Source: Terriglobia bacterium (GTDB lineage: Bacteria > Acidobacteriota > Terriglobia > Terriglobales > Acidobacteriaceae). Taken from it: a stretch of 64,000 nucleotides of DNA. The notes beneath the pieces were generated by a model. It ran no database searches and was not told the DNA's origin. It saw only the letters and a program-made list of their open reading frames with translations. Where the stretch lies: positions 120,259 to 184,258 of the forward strand of contig JAIQGE010000009.1 of NCBI GenBank assembly GCA_020072815.1. Reading direction: 5' to 3'. The first letter of the stretch is position 1, and every line of letters starts with the position of its first letter. Both the position numbers and the translations under genes were made by a program. Positions 16,739 to 27,109 of this stretch are shown here, one piece after another.

Positions 16739-19192
16739 ATGAAACTCGCTCTCCCTGCCCTGCGACGCATGGCCATCGCAGCGTCACTGGTGTGTCTGCT
16801 GCTCTCCTCGGCTGAGGCCCGCACCGTCAAGCAGAAGAAACAGGCCGCCGCCAAACAACTGGAAACCGCCGACCGCCTGCGCGACAGCCTGGACGGCACG
16901 CCGGAAGCCGACCGCGAACGCAGTGACTACCAGAAAGTTATCGAGGCCTACCGCAAGGTCTATTACACCGCGCCCAGTTACGCGAAAGCGGACGTGGCGG
17001 TGCTGGCCGTGGCCGAGCTCCTCGACGACCAGGGCCGCGTGCTCAACGATCCCAAGAGTTACCACGACGCCATCGGCCAGCTGGCTTTTCTGCGCCGCGA
17101 GTATCCCGGCAGCAAGCATCGCGTGGAAGCGCTGTTCACCATCGGCGAAATCTTTTTGGACGACCTGAACGATCGCGATCAGGCCAAAGCCACTTTTCAG
17201 GACTACCTGAAGCACTATCCCAACAGCACGCTGGCGCCCAAGGCCAGACAAGCGCTGGCGGAGATCGCCGACGCCGGCAGTAGCGGCAAGAACGGCAAGA
17301 AATCAGCGCGCGCAAAACACAATCAGCGCAAGGCCGGACCCAAAGCCGCGTGGGCCAACGCCCGCCCCAAACCCGAAGTAGCGAGCAAGCCTGAACGCGC
17401 GGCCAAGGCCGAAGCCAGGCTCGAGCCCAAATCGTCCAAGCGCGGCAATACCCGCACCCCTAACAACGACGCAGCCGCCGCAAAGGATGCTGCCGCCGCC
17501 GCCGCCGCCGCCGCTCCGCCGGCGCCCGCGCAGCAAGACGCGTCGCTCACCAAGCCGGCCCCTTTGCCGGGCGGCCGCATGCCGCGGCTCACCAGCATTC
17601 GCCACTGGTCCACGCCGGACTACGTTCGCGTGGCCATTGATCTGGAGCAGGAAGTTAAATACGACGTGGGCCGCGTTCCCAAACCGGACCGCATCTTCTT
17701 TGATCTTTACGGCCTCAAGCTCGCGCCCGACCTAGTGGGAAAATCGTTTGACGTGGAAGCCGGCTTCCTGCACCGCATTCGCGTGGCCCAATATAAAGTC
17801 AACATGGCCCGCGTGGTCCTGGACGTGGACGACGTGGCTGAATATTCCGCCTTTCTCCTGCCCAACCCCTACCGGCTGATCATTGATATTCACGGCAAAA
17901 TTCCGGCATCGCAGGTGGCCGGCAAGCAGTCGCCCAAACCGCAGGACGCCAAGTCCCAAGATGTAAAGGGCAATGAAGCCAGAGGGAATGACGCTAAGGG
18001 AAATGACTCCAAAGCGGCTGACGCTCGATCCACCGACGGCAGAGGTACTGACAACACCAGAGAAGCTGACGCCAAGCCTGCGCCGCAGGACACCGAATCC
18101 GACGTAACCGTAACCAATCTCCGGAAGCCTGCTGCACCGGCAACACAACCATCGGACAACACAAAATCCGCCGCAGCCAAGACCCCGGCCAAATTTGCTC
18201 CACCCAGGACCACGGAAGTCGCCAAAGCCGAGCGGCCCAAGTTTGTTGACGACAACACCATGGAGTCGGCGGACTCGAGCAAGACCACCAGCAAACCCAC
18301 AACGGCTCCCACGTATGAAGCCGTCGCTCCCAAGCAATCCAGCCGCAATCGCAAGAGCAAAGTCACGGGCAGTGACGCCAACGGCCCTGCGCCCAACACC
18401 CATGCCGCCGCACCCGCCGCGAACGGTGAACGTTCGCTGACTCGCGCGCTAGGCCTCAAGATCGGCAAGATTGTGGTGGACGCCGGCCACGGCGGGCATG
18501 ACACGGGCACCATCGGCCCCAACGGCCTGCTGGAAAAAGACCTGGTGCTGGACGTCGCGCTCAAGCTGGGCAAACTGCTGGAAGACCGCCTGGGCGCGGA
18601 AGTGGTCTACACCCGCGACGACGACACCTTCATCCCCCTGGAGACGCGCACGGCCGTCGCCAACAAGGAGCAGGCGGACCTGTTCATCTCCATCCACGCC
18701 AACTCCAGCAGTGACCAGACGGCGCGCGGCGTGGAGACGTATTACCTGAACTTCACTTCGTCGCGCGACGCGCTGGAAGTTGCCGCCCGCGAAAACGCCG
18801 TGTCGGAAAAATCCATCCATGAGTTGCAGGACCTGGTGAAGAAGATCGCGCTCAAGGAAAAGATTGAAGAGTCGCGCGAGTTCGCGTCTGACGTGCAGAA
18901 GTCGCTATACACCGGGCTCAACGCCAAGAACCCGGGCATCCGCAATCGCGGCGTGAAAAAAGCGCCGTTCATCGTGCTGATCGGCGCCAACATGCCTTCC
19001 ATCCTTGCGGAAATCTCCTTCGTCAGCAATCCCGGTGACGCCAAGAAACTCAAGACCGGCGACTACCGCCAGCGCATCGCCGATTCGCTCTACAAAGGCG
19101 TGGCCAAATACATCAGCGGCCTCAGCGGGGTGAAGGTGGCGTCACGGAACCGCGACGGCCTGCGGAGTTCCGCAGCCGTCGCCGCCAAGTAA
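16739..19192 (+). CDS. N-acetylmuramoyl-L-alanine amidase with TPR-like, AMIN and Amidase_3 domains (AmiC-like)
   Basis: About 817 residues from the ATG at 16739, which opens a signal peptide (MKLALPALRRMAIAASLVCL...); a TTG at 16724 just after AAGGG is an alternative. Residues about 30-180 are TPR/outer-membrane-lipoprotein-like helical repeats (YRKVYYTAPSYAKADVAV, FLRREYPGSKHRVEAL, YLKHYPNSTLAP). An Ala/Lys/Pro-rich linker follows, then an AMIN domain (about 285-385) that localises amidases, another disordered linker full of DAK/GND repeats, and a zinc Amidase_3 domain with H584 in VVDAGHGGHDTG, a Glu in GLLEKDLVLD, SIHANSS and ILAEISFVSNP. It strips peptides from glycan during cell separation. 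The unusual length comes from the linkers. Confidence 0.93.
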   Translation: MKLALPALRRMAIAASLVCLLLSSAEARTVKQKKQAAAKQLETADRLRDSLDGTPEADRERSDYQKVIEAYRKVYYTAPSYAKADVAVLAVAELLDDQGRVLNDPKSYHDAIGQLAFLRREYPGSKHRVEALFTIGEIFLDDLNDRDQAKATFQDYLKHYPNSTLAPKARQALAEIADAGSSGKNGKKSARAKHNQRKAGPKAAWANARPKPEVASKPERAAKAEARLEPKSSKRGNTRTPNNDAAAAKDAAAAAAAAAPPAPAQQDASLTKPAPLPGGRMPRLTSIRHWSTPDYVRVAIDLEQEVKYDVGRVPKPDRIFFDLYGLKLAPDLVGKSFDVEAGFLHRIRVAQYKVNMARVVLDVDDVAEYSAFLLPNPYRLIIDIHGKIPASQVAGKQSPKPQDAKSQDVKGNEARGNDAKGNDSKAADARSTDGRGTDNTREADAKPAPQDTESDVTVTNLRKPAAPATQPSDNTKSAAAKTPAKFAPPRTTEVAKAERPKFVDDNTMESADSSKTTSKPTTAPTYEAVAPKQSSRNRKSKVTGSDANGPAPNTHAAAPAANGERSLTRALGLKIGKIVVDAGHGGHDTGTIGPNGLLEKDLVLDVALKLGKLLEDRLGAEVVYTRDDDTFIPLETRTAVANKEQADLFISIHANSSSDQTARGVETYYLNFTSSRDALEVAARENAVSEKSIHELQDLVKKIALKEKIEESREFASDVQKSLYTGLNAKNPGIRNRGVKKAPFIVLIGANMPSILAEISFVSNPGDAKKLKTGDYRQRIADSLYKGVAKYISGLSGVKVASRNRDGLRSSAAVAAK

Positions 19193-19728
19193 AGCTTCTT
19201 CCCTTCTTTTCTTTCTTATAACGAATTCAGAATATTTTGCCAGGTACGCCCTTTTCTTCGTGGCGAAGTGTGCATTCCCCTCGCTTTGCGCGGCCGGCTT
19301 GTCCGCCCGACAAATCGCTGGCGTAGCCACTCACCAGTCCCCGCAGGGGACGGTTGGCAGTAGCTCCAATACGGTTCACTGAGAGGAAATCGGGCCTTCT
19401 CGATAGGCCGATGTTCAGCGCCGTAGGCGCAAAAGAGCCTAGCCCAGGGCGGAAGCCCTGGGAAAAATGTGAGAAAACGACGAGCCCCGGCAGGGCGACA
19501 GAGAGATGTTTGCCCCGCGCGATCCAGCCGTTTTCTTCGTGGACCGCGTTGGCAGTAGCCCGCCGTGGCGCGGGATCCCAAAGGCGCGCTGCGTTGCGCG
19601 TCTTGGGGTACAGAACGACGAAACCGAAATAGAGGACCCCAGGCCCCGCAGGGGACGGCTGAGACAACGCGGATTTCAACCCCGCGATTTCCTGCCCGAT
19701 TTCGCGCCCTTGAGCCCGCTACAAACAA
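19193..19728. repeat. Dispersed repeat region (SPGRKPW-type element)
   Basis: Between about 19340 and 19715 lies a complex element with nested palindromes: CCCCGCAGGGGACGG near both ends, CCCAGGGCGGAAGCCCTGGG, GCCGTAGGCGC and GCCCCGGCAGGGCGAC. Its translations in several frames give the familiar AKEPSPGRKPW and SPGRATE strings that are wrongly annotated as proteins in many planctomycete, verrucomicrobial and acidobacterial genomes. No real coding sequence is claimed here. Confidence 0.6.
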
Positions 19729-20274
19729 CTAACGTCCCAGGGCTTTGCGGATGCGAGCCAGATGATGCCAGCTGTGGCGAAGCGCGTGGTCTTCAATCAC
19801 AAACTGCGCGGTCATCGGCGCGCCAAAGCTCAGCGAGAATGGCTCAGCCCGGTCCAGGTCATCGTCGGTGAAGGCGCGTACCGCGTCGGCCGCTTCCCGG
19901 CTGTTGCGGCGCAGCAGTTCCAGCGCGGCGGCCTTGGTCGCTGCCGCGTGCTCCTGGGAGTGTTTTGCATTTATGCCGGCGATCACTTCCCACGTAACCT
20001 CCGTAATCGGCTTGCCGCTGGCGAGAGTTCGCGCCGCATCAATCTCGATCGGATACATGCTGGCAACGTGGTGCACGATCACGCCCACCGTGCGCCGGTC
20101 GCTCTCGGACACCGGTGCGAGCCACTCCGCTTCTGAGAGGCCTTCGGCAAACGCCGCCAGGCCGTCAGCGCCTTCTTCAATGCGAGCGGCCAATAATTCA
20201 GAGCGGCGACTCAAAGCCTTCTGTTTGATTTGATCAGAATCTGTCGTGTATATCGCTTTCGCTATCGCGTTCAT
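19729..20274 (-). CDS. DinB/maleylpyruvate-isomerase-like family protein
   Basis: About 181 residues; ATG at 20274 has AAGGAG ten bases upstream. The four-helix DinB fold is suggested by the helix-rich sequence and three spaced histidine sites: VGVIVHHVASMYP, the central KHSQEHAAAT and the C-terminal DHALRHSWHHLARIR, which together form the usual metal triad of DinB-like thiol-dependent enzymes. Members modify or transfer small thiols or act on unknown substrates. It is divergently transcribed from the AraC-type regulator at 20418, so that regulator may control it; this is inference from layout. Confidence 0.75.
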   Translation of the reverse strand: MNAIAKAIYTTDSDQIKQKALSRRSELLAARIEEGADGLAAFAEGLSEAEWLAPVSESDRRTVGVIVHHVASMYPIEIDAARTLASGKPITEVTWEVIAGINAKHSQEHAAATKAAALELLRRNSREAADAVRAFTDDDLDRAEPFSLSFGAPMTAQFVIEDHALRHSWHHLARIRKALGR

Positions 20275-20417
20275 TCCTGGCAATCTCCTTACATTTGCTT
20301 GTTGGTGCCATGCTGCTGGCAATCCACTTCTACTATGCCGCCGGCCGGGCCTTGAATACTTGATCGAGCGTCCCGTATTCTTGGCTCTAACGCTTATATT
20401 TCACTGAGGCTGTTCCG

Positions 20418-21416
20418 ATGGATGTGCTTTCCGATGTGTTGCGGGTGGTCCGGCTGGATGGCGCGCTGTTCTTCCACGGAGAGTTCTCCGCGCCCTGGTG
20501 CTTCCGCTCCTCCGAATCGGCGGCCATCACGGCGTGCCTTTCGCCGCATGCGGGACATCTGATCATCTTCCACTTTCTTACCGAAGGTCGCGCCTATGCC
20601 AGACTGCCGGATGGACGGCGGGAAGAGCTGACGGCCGGCGACATCGTGGTCTTCCCCCACGGCAACGTCCATCTTCTGGGCAATGGCCCGCCCGTAAAAC
20701 CGGTGGATTCTTTTAAGACGTTTGATAGAAACCTGACTCAGGGGGTCAAAGTCGCGCGTTTTGGCGGCGGCGGCGAGCTTACCAAATTCGTCTGCGGATA
20801 CCTGGCCTGCGAGCCGCGCCTGAGCGAAGTCTTTCTCGCCGGCTTGCCGCCACTCCTGAAAGTGCACGTCGTCAACGAACCCTCAGGACAATGGCTGGAG
20901 AATTCCATTCGCTTCTCCGCTGGCGAAGGCAGCGGCTCAAATGCCGGTACCGGGGCGGTGCTCGCCAAGCTTGCCGAAGTTCTGTTCGTGGAGACGTTGC
21001 GGCGTTACATCAGCACCCTGCCGCCCGACCAGACCGGCTGGCTCGCCGGCGCGCGCGACCCGTTCATCGGCCAGGCGCTGGCTCTTCTGCACAAAACGCC
21101 CGCGCATCCATGGACCATCTCGGAACTAGCGAAGCGCGTCGGTCTTTCACGTACGCGCTTTGCTGAGCGGTTCCGCCATTTCCTGGGCGAACCTCCCATG
21201 GCTTATCTGGCGCGATGGCGTGTGAAACTGGGGGCGGAGATCCTGCAGTCAACCGAGGATAGCGTCGCCGAAGTCGCGGCCAGAGTGGACTACGGCTCAG
21301 AAGCTGCTTTCAATCGCGCGTTCAAGCGCGAGTTGGATTGCCCGCCGGCGCAATTCCGCCGCCTGCGTAACGCCCCGCCCGCCGAGCGTGCGCCAAAGAC
21401 CCGCCGCCGCGCTTGA
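20418..21416 (+). CDS. AraC-family transcriptional regulator with cupin sensor domain
   Basis: About 332 residues. The N-terminal half is a cupin_6-type ligand domain (FHGEFSAPWCFRS ... GRAYARLPDGRREELTAGDIVVFPHGNVHLL), found in regulators annotated as AraC cupin proteins. The C-terminal half, about 222-325, has two helix-turn-helix motifs: WTISELAKRVGLSRTRFAERF and SVAEVAARVDYGSEAAFNRAFK, ending CPPAQFRRLR. It binds DNA as a transcription activator or repressor; the ligand is unknown. The 143-bp gap to the divergent DinB gene is the natural place for its operator. Confidence 0.9.
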   Translation: MDVLSDVLRVVRLDGALFFHGEFSAPWCFRSSESAAITACLSPHAGHLIIFHFLTEGRAYARLPDGRREELTAGDIVVFPHGNVHLLGNGPPVKPVDSFKTFDRNLTQGVKVARFGGGGELTKFVCGYLACEPRLSEVFLAGLPPLLKVHVVNEPSGQWLENSIRFSAGEGSGSNAGTGAVLAKLAEVLFVETLRRYISTLPPDQTGWLAGARDPFIGQALALLHKTPAHPWTISELAKRVGLSRTRFAERFRHFLGEPPMAYLARWRVKLGAEILQSTEDSVAEVAARVDYGSEAAFNRAFKRELDCPPAQFRRLRNAPPAERAPKTRRRA

Positions 21417-21423
21417 TGACGCG

Positions 21424-21978
21424 TTACCCTTCCGGCTCAAACTTCTGGGTGTCAATCCAGCTCTTGACTTCGTCAGCCACAGAAAACGCCTGCGTCTTGT
21501 TGGCGGTATAGCGCTGGGTCAGCGTGTACGCATGCTTTTCCATGGGAATCTCCGCATAGCTGCCGCCGCTGAGAAAGCCGTTCACATAGCGCGACGCGAA
21601 CTCTTTGGTCCCCATCGCCGCATACTGGGCCACGTGGACCAGCTCATGGAACAGCAGACTGTCCGTCAGGTCCTCATGCGACGCCACCACATCAACAAAG
21701 GTGACGGCCGCGGTATCGGAGAAGCTGGGCAGGTTCTTGATGCCCATCACCCGCGCCATGCTGTAGAACGGCGGGTCCAGGATGCGCTCGCCGTGCAGCA
21801 CGATCACCCGCGTCTGCTCCAGGACCTCGCTGGGGAAGAAAGACTGCATGGCGGCTTTGTGTTCGTACGTGAGCGGCGTGGCGCGGAAGGAGTAGCGCTT
21901 CTGGTTTTTCAGAATGAAATCTTCAACCATGCCCGAAAGCTGGCCGATCATGCCGGGAGGAAGATTGGTCAAGTCCAT
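21424..21978 (-). CDS. Hypothetical protein with HExxH metallopeptidase-like motif
   Basis: About 184 residues without signal peptide. H111-E112-L-V-H115 (LLFHELVHVAQYAAMG) is a zinc-peptidase-type motif, followed after about 12 residues by an aromatic F-A-S-R-Y-V-N segment and a Glu-bearing YAEIPMEKHAY that might supply the third ligand. This arrangement occurs in small proteins of the gluzincin kind with DUF4157-like features. No family name can be given with confidence. Its start lies about 26 bp from a long inverted octad repeat. It converges with the AraC gene (7 bp between the stops). Confidence 0.65.
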   Translation of the reverse strand: MDLTNLPPGMIGQLSGMVEDFILKNQKRYSFRATPLTYEHKAAMQSFFPSEVLEQTRVIVLHGERILDPPFYSMARVMGIKNLPSFSDTAAVTFVDVVASHEDLTDSLLFHELVHVAQYAAMGTKEFASRYVNGFLSGGSYAEIPMEKHAYTLTQRYTANKTQAFSVADEVKSWIDTQKFEPEG

Positions 21979-22003
21979 GTCGTGATTGATGGATCAAATA
22001 AAG

Positions 22004-22175
22004 AATTGGTAATTGAGTAATTTGGTAATTGGGTAATTGAAAAACCGGGAAAAAGGTAAGCCGAAATTCCTCCCCTTCGGCGAGCTTTTAGGTGAGGTTT
22101 CCGTCTACTGCTCCCGCTTGGCTCACGTCAACGCTCGCGCACAATTACCCGATTACCAAATTACCCAATTACCAA
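22004..22175. repeat. Octad inverted-repeat pair (TTGGTAAT / ATTACCAA)
   Basis: Left arm 22004-22040 is built from TTGGTAAT, TGAGTAAT, TTGGTAAT and TGGGTAAT units at exact 8-bp steps; right arm 22142-22175 is the complement with AATTACCC/AATTACCA units at 8-bp steps. The 100-nt spacer is unique. The right arm ends a few bases from the infB stop codon. Confidence 0.9.
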
Positions 22176-22180
22176 TCTGT

Positions 22181-25168
22181 TTACGCGACTCCCATTTCCG
22201 CCGCAATCTTTTCCGTCACAAACGCTTCAATCACATCGCCTTTCTTGATGTCATTAAAGTTCTGGATGTTGATGCCGCACTCCATGCCGTTGCGGACTTC
22301 GCTGGCGTCGTCCTTGAAGCGTTTGAGCGAGCCGATTTTGCCTTTGTACACCTGCACGCTGTCGCGCACCAGGCGGATTTCCGAATCGCGCTTGATGATG
22401 CCGTCCAGCACCTGGCATCCCGCCACCGTGCCCACCTTCGGCACGCGGAACGTCTCGCGCACTTCGGCGCGTCCCTGGTAGGTTTCCTTGATGATGGGCT
22501 CCAGCATGCCGGTCATGGCTTTTTTGATCTCGTCCTGGAGTTCGTAAATGATGGAGTGCAGGCGGATGTCCACCTTCTCCATTTCCGCCAGCTCCTGCGC
22601 CTTGCGTTCCGGACGCACGTTGAAGCCGATGACCACCGCGTTCGAAGCCGAAGCCAGCAGCACGTCGTTTTCCGTGATGGCGCCAACGCCGGAGCGCAGG
22701 ATCTTGATCTTCACCTTGTCGTTGGAAAGCTTGGTCAAGGTGTCGGCCAGCACTTCCGCAGATCCCTGAACGTCCGTCTTCAGGATGAGCGCCAGCTCCT
22801 TCATGCCGGCGTTCTTGATCTGTTCAGCCAGGCCTTCCAGCGAAATCTTGGACGACTTGGCCAGCGTAGCTTCGCGCGCTTTCTGCTCGCGATACTCGGA
22901 GATCTGGCGGGCCTTCTCGCGGTCGGCGACGAGCAACTGGTCGCCCGCTTCCGGCAGGCCTTCCAGGCCCAGCACTTCCACCGGAGTGGAGGGCGGAGCT
23001 TCTTCCACCAGGTTGCCGCGATCGTCAAACATGGCGCGCACTTTGCCGAAGATGTTGCCCACGATAAAGTTGTCGCCCACGCGCAGCGTTCCGTTCTGCA
23101 CCAGCACCGTGGCCACCGAGCCGCGGCCGCGGTCAATCTTGGCTTCCACCACGGTTCCCGTGGCCGGCCGCTCAGGATTGGCCTTGAGTTCCTGCAGGTC
23201 GGCAACCAGGCAGATCATCTCCATCAGCAGGTTCAGGTTGGTGCGCTTCTTGGCGGAGACGTCCACAAATACCGTGGTGCCGCCCCAGTCTTCCGGCATC
23301 AGGCCGCGATCGGCAAGCTGCTTCTTCACGCGATCAGGCAGGGCTTCCGGTTTGTCAATCTTGTTCACCGCCACAATGATCGGGACTTTGGCCGCTTTGG
23401 CGTGGTCCATGGCTTCCAGCGTCTGCGGCATCACGCCGTCATCGGCGGCCACGACCAGCACGACAATGTCGGTGACTTTGGCGCCGCGGGCGCGCATGCG
23501 GGTGAAGGCTTCGTGGCCCGGCGTGTCCAGGAACACGATCTGGCGTCCGAAAGCGGGCGAATCTTCCTTGGTGATGCGCACTTTGTACGCGCCAATGTGC
23601 TGCGTGATGCCGCCGGCTTCTCCGCCAGCCACGTCGGTTTCGCGAATCGCATCCAGCAGCGAAGTTTTGCCGTGGTCCACGTGGCCCATGATGGTGACCA
23701 CCGGCGGGCGCGTGACCGCGGCCGCAGCGGATTCTTCCGGAGTCCCGGCCATCTGCACCATGTCCTGCGCAGCCTGCTCTTCAAAGGTCACGGACGTTGC
23801 TTCCGCGCCAAAGTGGCGCGCCAGGTCTTTGGCCAGTTCGAAATCCAGGCTCTGGTTCACCGTGGCCAGCACGCCGCGGCTCAGCAGGCGGGCAATCAGG
23901 TCTTTCGCGCGGAATCCCAGCTTCTCTGCCAGGTCTTTCACGCTCACGCCTTCGCTGATGGTGATGGTGCGGGTGATCGGCAGCGGCTCGTTCGACGGCA
24001 CCAGACGCGGTGGCGGAACAAAGCCCTTCATCGTCCCTTCCCGTTCCTTCGGGATATACGGCGCCCCTGGACGGCGTGGCGGACTCGGCCTTCCGGCCGG
24101 CCTGCCGGGAACCGGTGGCGGGCCTCCCGGCCCAACTCCTCCCATGCCCGGGCGCGGCGGATAACCGCCGGTGCGCGCGGCGCTGGTGGGATGCGGACCG
24201 CGGCGTTGGTCACTGCCAGGGCGGTTGTATTGCGGGCGGGCGCCGGGCGCTCCTCCCGGACCACCTTGACTGCCTGGGCCGCTAGGCCCACCCGGACGCG
24301 GGCGCTGGAAAATTGGCTGTCCGCGGACCACGCCTTGCGGACGGCCGGCGGAACTCCCCTGCTGCCCGCCTCGGGACCCATGCATCGTTCCCTGCGTCGG
24401 CATGGGCGGACGCTGGGTCACCGGCGCTTGGTACACCGGACGCGGTCCCGTCTGCGGAGTAATCATGCGTCGCTGCGGGACCAGCGGCTGATGTGGAACC
24501 GGCTTGCCCGGTGGAACGGCTGCGGCTGGCGGCGCGGCAGCGGCCGGAGCGCCTGCCTTGCCGGTTGGCGCAGGCGCAGCGGCTGCGGCTGCTTGCGGCT
24601 GCACCGGAGGCGGCGTAACTACCACGGCCGGCGGCGCGCTTGCAATCTTTTCCGCTACGGGCGGAACTGGAGGCGGCGGAGGCGCAACTATCGGCGGCGC
24701 TTGCCGCGGTGCGGGAACTACCATGGGTCTTTCAACTTTCGCCGGGGCTGCCGGCTTGGCGGTGACTGCAGCCGGCGCTTCAACGGCGGCGGGCGGCGCA
24801 GCGGGCGGATGGGCAACCTGGGGCTTGGCGGCGGCGGGCGTCGCATGAGCGGCGGCAGCAGGCTTGGCCGTCGCTGCCAGCGGATGCTGCTTCTCAAGTT
24901 CCCGCTGCTTGATCAGACGCGCCACGTCCCCGGGCTTGGAGATCTTGGAGAGATCAATCTTGGGCTTGATCTCCGGCGGGGCAGACTTCTCTTTGGAGGC
25001 GGAACCGGACTTGGCGGAAAGGTGTTTTCTCACCTTTTCCGCTTCATCTTCCTCAATCGAGCTTGAATGGGTCTTCTTCTCCGTGACGCCCACTTCCTGC
25101 AGCACGTCGAGAATAGCTTTGGCTTTTACTTCAAGCTCTCTGGCCAGATCATTGATTCGAATTTTCAT
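22181..25168 (-). CDS. infB: Translation initiation factor IF-2
   Basis: About 995 residues. IF-2 is the GTPase that brings fMet-tRNA to the 30S subunit. The N-terminus ([20 protein letters not shown]) is the IF2_N fold, followed by some 300 residues of Ala/Pro/Gly-rich low complexity, including [16 protein letters not shown], typical of acidobacterial and actinobacterial IF-2. The G domain starts near residue 495 with GHVDHGKT, then DTPGHEAF and NKIDKPEA. Domains II-IV follow with the conserved [18 protein letters not shown] near the end. Third gene of the rimP-nusA-infB group, 176 bp after nusA; no ylxR gene or ribosome-binding factor gene follows within the window. Confidence 0.98.
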   Translation of the reverse strand: MKIRINDLARELEVKAKAILDVLQEVGVTEKKTHSSSIEEDEAEKVRKHLSAKSGSASKEKSAPPEIKPKIDLSKISKPGDVARLIKQRELEKQHPLAATAKPAAAAHATPAAAKPQVAHPPAAPPAAVEAPAAVTAKPAAPAKVERPMVVPAPRQAPPIVAPPPPPVPPVAEKIASAPPAVVVTPPPVQPQAAAAAAPAPTGKAGAPAAAAPPAAAVPPGKPVPHQPLVPQRRMITPQTGPRPVYQAPVTQRPPMPTQGTMHGSRGGQQGSSAGRPQGVVRGQPIFQRPRPGGPSGPGSQGGPGGAPGARPQYNRPGSDQRRGPHPTSAARTGGYPPRPGMGGVGPGGPPPVPGRPAGRPSPPRRPGAPYIPKEREGTMKGFVPPPRLVPSNEPLPITRTITISEGVSVKDLAEKLGFRAKDLIARLLSRGVLATVNQSLDFELAKDLARHFGAEATSVTFEEQAAQDMVQMAGTPEESAAAAVTRPPVVTIMGHVDHGKTSLLDAIRETDVAGGEAGGITQHIGAYKVRITKEDSPAFGRQIVFLDTPGHEAFTRMRARGAKVTDIVVLVVAADDGVMPQTLEAMDHAKAAKVPIIVAVNKIDKPEALPDRVKKQLADRGLMPEDWGGTTVFVDVSAKKRTNLNLLMEMICLVADLQELKANPERPATGTVVEAKIDRGRGSVATVLVQNGTLRVGDNFIVGNIFGKVRAMFDDRGNLVEEAPPSTPVEVLGLEGLPEAGDQLLVADREKARQISEYREQKAREATLAKSSKISLEGLAEQIKNAGMKELALILKTDVQGSAEVLADTLTKLSNDKVKIKILRSGVGAITENDVLLASASNAVVIGFNVRPERKAQELAEMEKVDIRLHSIIYELQDEIKKAMTGMLEPIIKETYQGRAEVRETFRVPKVGTVAGCQVLDGIIKRDSEIRLVRDSVQVYKGKIGSLKRFKDDASEVRNGMECGINIQNFNDIKKGDVIEAFVTEKIAAEMGVA

Positions 25169-25344
25169 CCGTTCTGTGTTTCCTCCAGGTGCTGCCTTTT
25201 ACGCGATCATAGCGACCTCACGACATTAGGCTTTTGGCGCATGCTGATGAAAGCCGCGCAAAAATCTTCCTGCTTGACTTACGACTCTTCCTCGCTGGTC
25301 TCTTCCCCGCCTGCGTTCTCCACGCCCGCGGTTTCATGCGCGGG

Positions 25345-26877
25345 CTATTCTTCGCCATGTACGTGCACTTCAGACACGTCCGCGTCGGGAGCGTTCTCCA
25401 CCCCGGCGACTACTTCAGCTTCGTACGCCTGGCCGGTTTCCAGGGCCTCGGCGCTCTGGGACTTGGCCGGTTCTTCCGGCGCCAGTTCAGGATCGGTGTT
25501 GCCGCCTTCCGCGGCCTCCGCTCCCGTCGCAACCTCTGCCGCTGCCACTTCGCCCGCTGCCACTTCGCTCGGCGTTTCCGCCGCCGCAGCCTGGGGCTCT
25601 AGACTGGAGAAGTAATTATTGACCGCTACAAATATTTTTTCCACCGTCTTAGGGCCGATTCCGGGCAGCTCTTCCAGTTGTTCCGGAGTCATGTCCGCCA
25701 GCGCTTCCACCGTTGAGATACCCGCTTCGTTCAGCTTGGCGATCAAGGCTTCACCCAGGTCCACCACGCGGTCCAGCGGCGTGGCAGCTTCGCCGCCGCC
25801 CACCAGGGAAGTCATCTGCTGTTCCACTTCCTGGCGTTTTTCTTCTTCGCTCTTGATGTCAATCTTCCAGCCCAGCAGCTTGGCCGCCAGCCTCACGTTC
25901 TGGCCTTTCTTGCCGATGGCCAAAGAGAGCTGGCTGTCATCCACCACCACTTCCAGGTGCTTGTCGCCGGTATCCAGCACCGTCACTCGGCTCACTTTGG
26001 CCGGCTGCAGCGCTTTTTCCGCGAAGGTCGCCGGGTCCTCGTGATACTCGATGATGTCAATCTTCTCGCCCCGCAGTTCGCGAATAATGGATTGCACCCG
26101 CATGCCCTTCATGCCCACGCACGCGCCCACCGCGTCCACGTCTTTGTCTTTTGACACCACCGCAATCTTAGTGCGCTCGCCGGCTTCGCGCGCAATGGCC
26201 CGGATCTGCACCGTGCCGTCGTAAATCTCCGGCACTTCCGTCTGAAACAGGTTCTGCACCAGCTCCGGCGCCGCGCGCGATACCACCACTGCGGGGCCCT
26301 TGGAATTTTTGTCCACGCGGGTCAGCACCACCCGCACCCGTTCGCCCACGGCAAACGATTCCAGCCGCGACTGTTCCTTCTTGGACATGCGCGCTTCCGC
26401 TTTGCCAATGTCCAGGATCACGTCCGGACCTTCAATGCGCTTTACCGTGGCATTGATCACTTCACCCACGCGTCCGATGTACTCGTTGTACACCGTGTCG
26501 CGCTCGGCTTCGCGCACCTTCTGGAAAATGATCTGCTTGGCGATCTGCGCGGAGATGCGTCCCAGTCCTTCCGTGGACTTGAGGAAGCGCACTTCCCCGC
26601 CGACTTCCGCGTTGGGATCAATGGCCTTGGCCTCTTCCAGTGAGATTTCCAGTTGCGGGTCGCCAATATCGTCTTCTGACGGCAGAATGGACTTCACCGC
26701 ATACACGCGTATGCTGCCGGTTTCCTTGTCCAGCTCGCCGCGCAGGTTTTCCTGGCTTTTGTCCTTTTTGCGAGTGGCCGCAACTATGGCGTCTTCCACC
26801 GCACTCACTACAATTTGCGGATCAATGCCCTTTTCCCGGCTCAGCGCATCAATGACGTTGTAAATCTCACTTGCCAT
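25345..26877 (-). CDS. nusA: Transcription elongation/termination factor NusA
   Basis: About 510 residues. NusA binds RNA polymerase and RNA to regulate pausing, termination and antitermination. Order: N-terminal polymerase-binding domain (MASEIYNVIDALSREKGIDP), S1 domain (near IGRVGEVINATVKRIEGPDVILDIG), two KH domains (EVPEIYDGTVQIRAIAREAG; IGKKGQNVRLAAKLLGWKID), and a helix-hairpin-helix acidic tail (EQLEELPGIGPKTVEKIF then an Ala/Glu-rich end finishing HVHGEE). The acidic extension lengthens it beyond the about 350-430 of Gram-positives and resembles proteobacterial forms. It lies between rimP and infB in the classic operon, with repeats filling the rimP-nusA gap. Confidence 0.97.
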   Translation of the reverse strand: MASEIYNVIDALSREKGIDPQIVVSAVEDAIVAATRKKDKSQENLRGELDKETGSIRVYAVKSILPSEDDIGDPQLEISLEEAKAIDPNAEVGGEVRFLKSTEGLGRISAQIAKQIIFQKVREAERDTVYNEYIGRVGEVINATVKRIEGPDVILDIGKAEARMSKKEQSRLESFAVGERVRVVLTRVDKNSKGPAVVVSRAAPELVQNLFQTEVPEIYDGTVQIRAIAREAGERTKIAVVSKDKDVDAVGACVGMKGMRVQSIIRELRGEKIDIIEYHEDPATFAEKALQPAKVSRVTVLDTGDKHLEVVVDDSQLSLAIGKKGQNVRLAAKLLGWKIDIKSEEEKRQEVEQQMTSLVGGGEAATPLDRVVDLGEALIAKLNEAGISTVEALADMTPEQLEELPGIGPKTVEKIFVAVNNYFSSLEPQAAAAETPSEVAAGEVAAAEVATGAEAAEGGNTDPELAPEEPAKSQSAEALETGQAYEAEVVAGVENAPDADVSEVHVHGEE

Positions 26878-26895
26878 AAGTTCTTTTCCTATAAG

Positions 26896-27105
26896 TGCTT
26901 GTTACCCGATTACCCACCAACTGCCGCGGACTCTGTGTTTTCTTATGCCGGACTTACTTGCCGCCGATTCACGATTCTCGTGTGGCACCGTCGGCTGTGC
27001 GCCCTTGCCTCTATTCCTGATCCGCGTTCATCCGCGCTAATCCGCGGTAAGTTTCTTGCCTTTCCGATCACGCGGGATGTCGGCGATCACGGCGATTCCG
27101 GCGAT
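26896..27105. repeat. Mosaic of dispersed repeats between nusA and rimP
   Basis: Contains octad-like TTACCCGATTACCCACC (26898-26915), a shortened GTGTGGCACA palindrome (26979-27000), a GCGTTCATCCGCGCTAATCCGCGGT block (27024-27050) and CGAT-type units (27063-27105) that end a few bases before the rimP stop codon. Confidence 0.7.
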
Positions 27106-27109
27106 CTTT

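Noticed and set aside
19354..19632. 92-residue protein with SPGRKPW string
   Set aside because: This is the translation of a dispersed repeat found in many genomes.
22037..25066. 1009-residue plus-strand frame over infB
   Set aside because: Antisense to a certain infB; the length is explained by high G+C and few stops.
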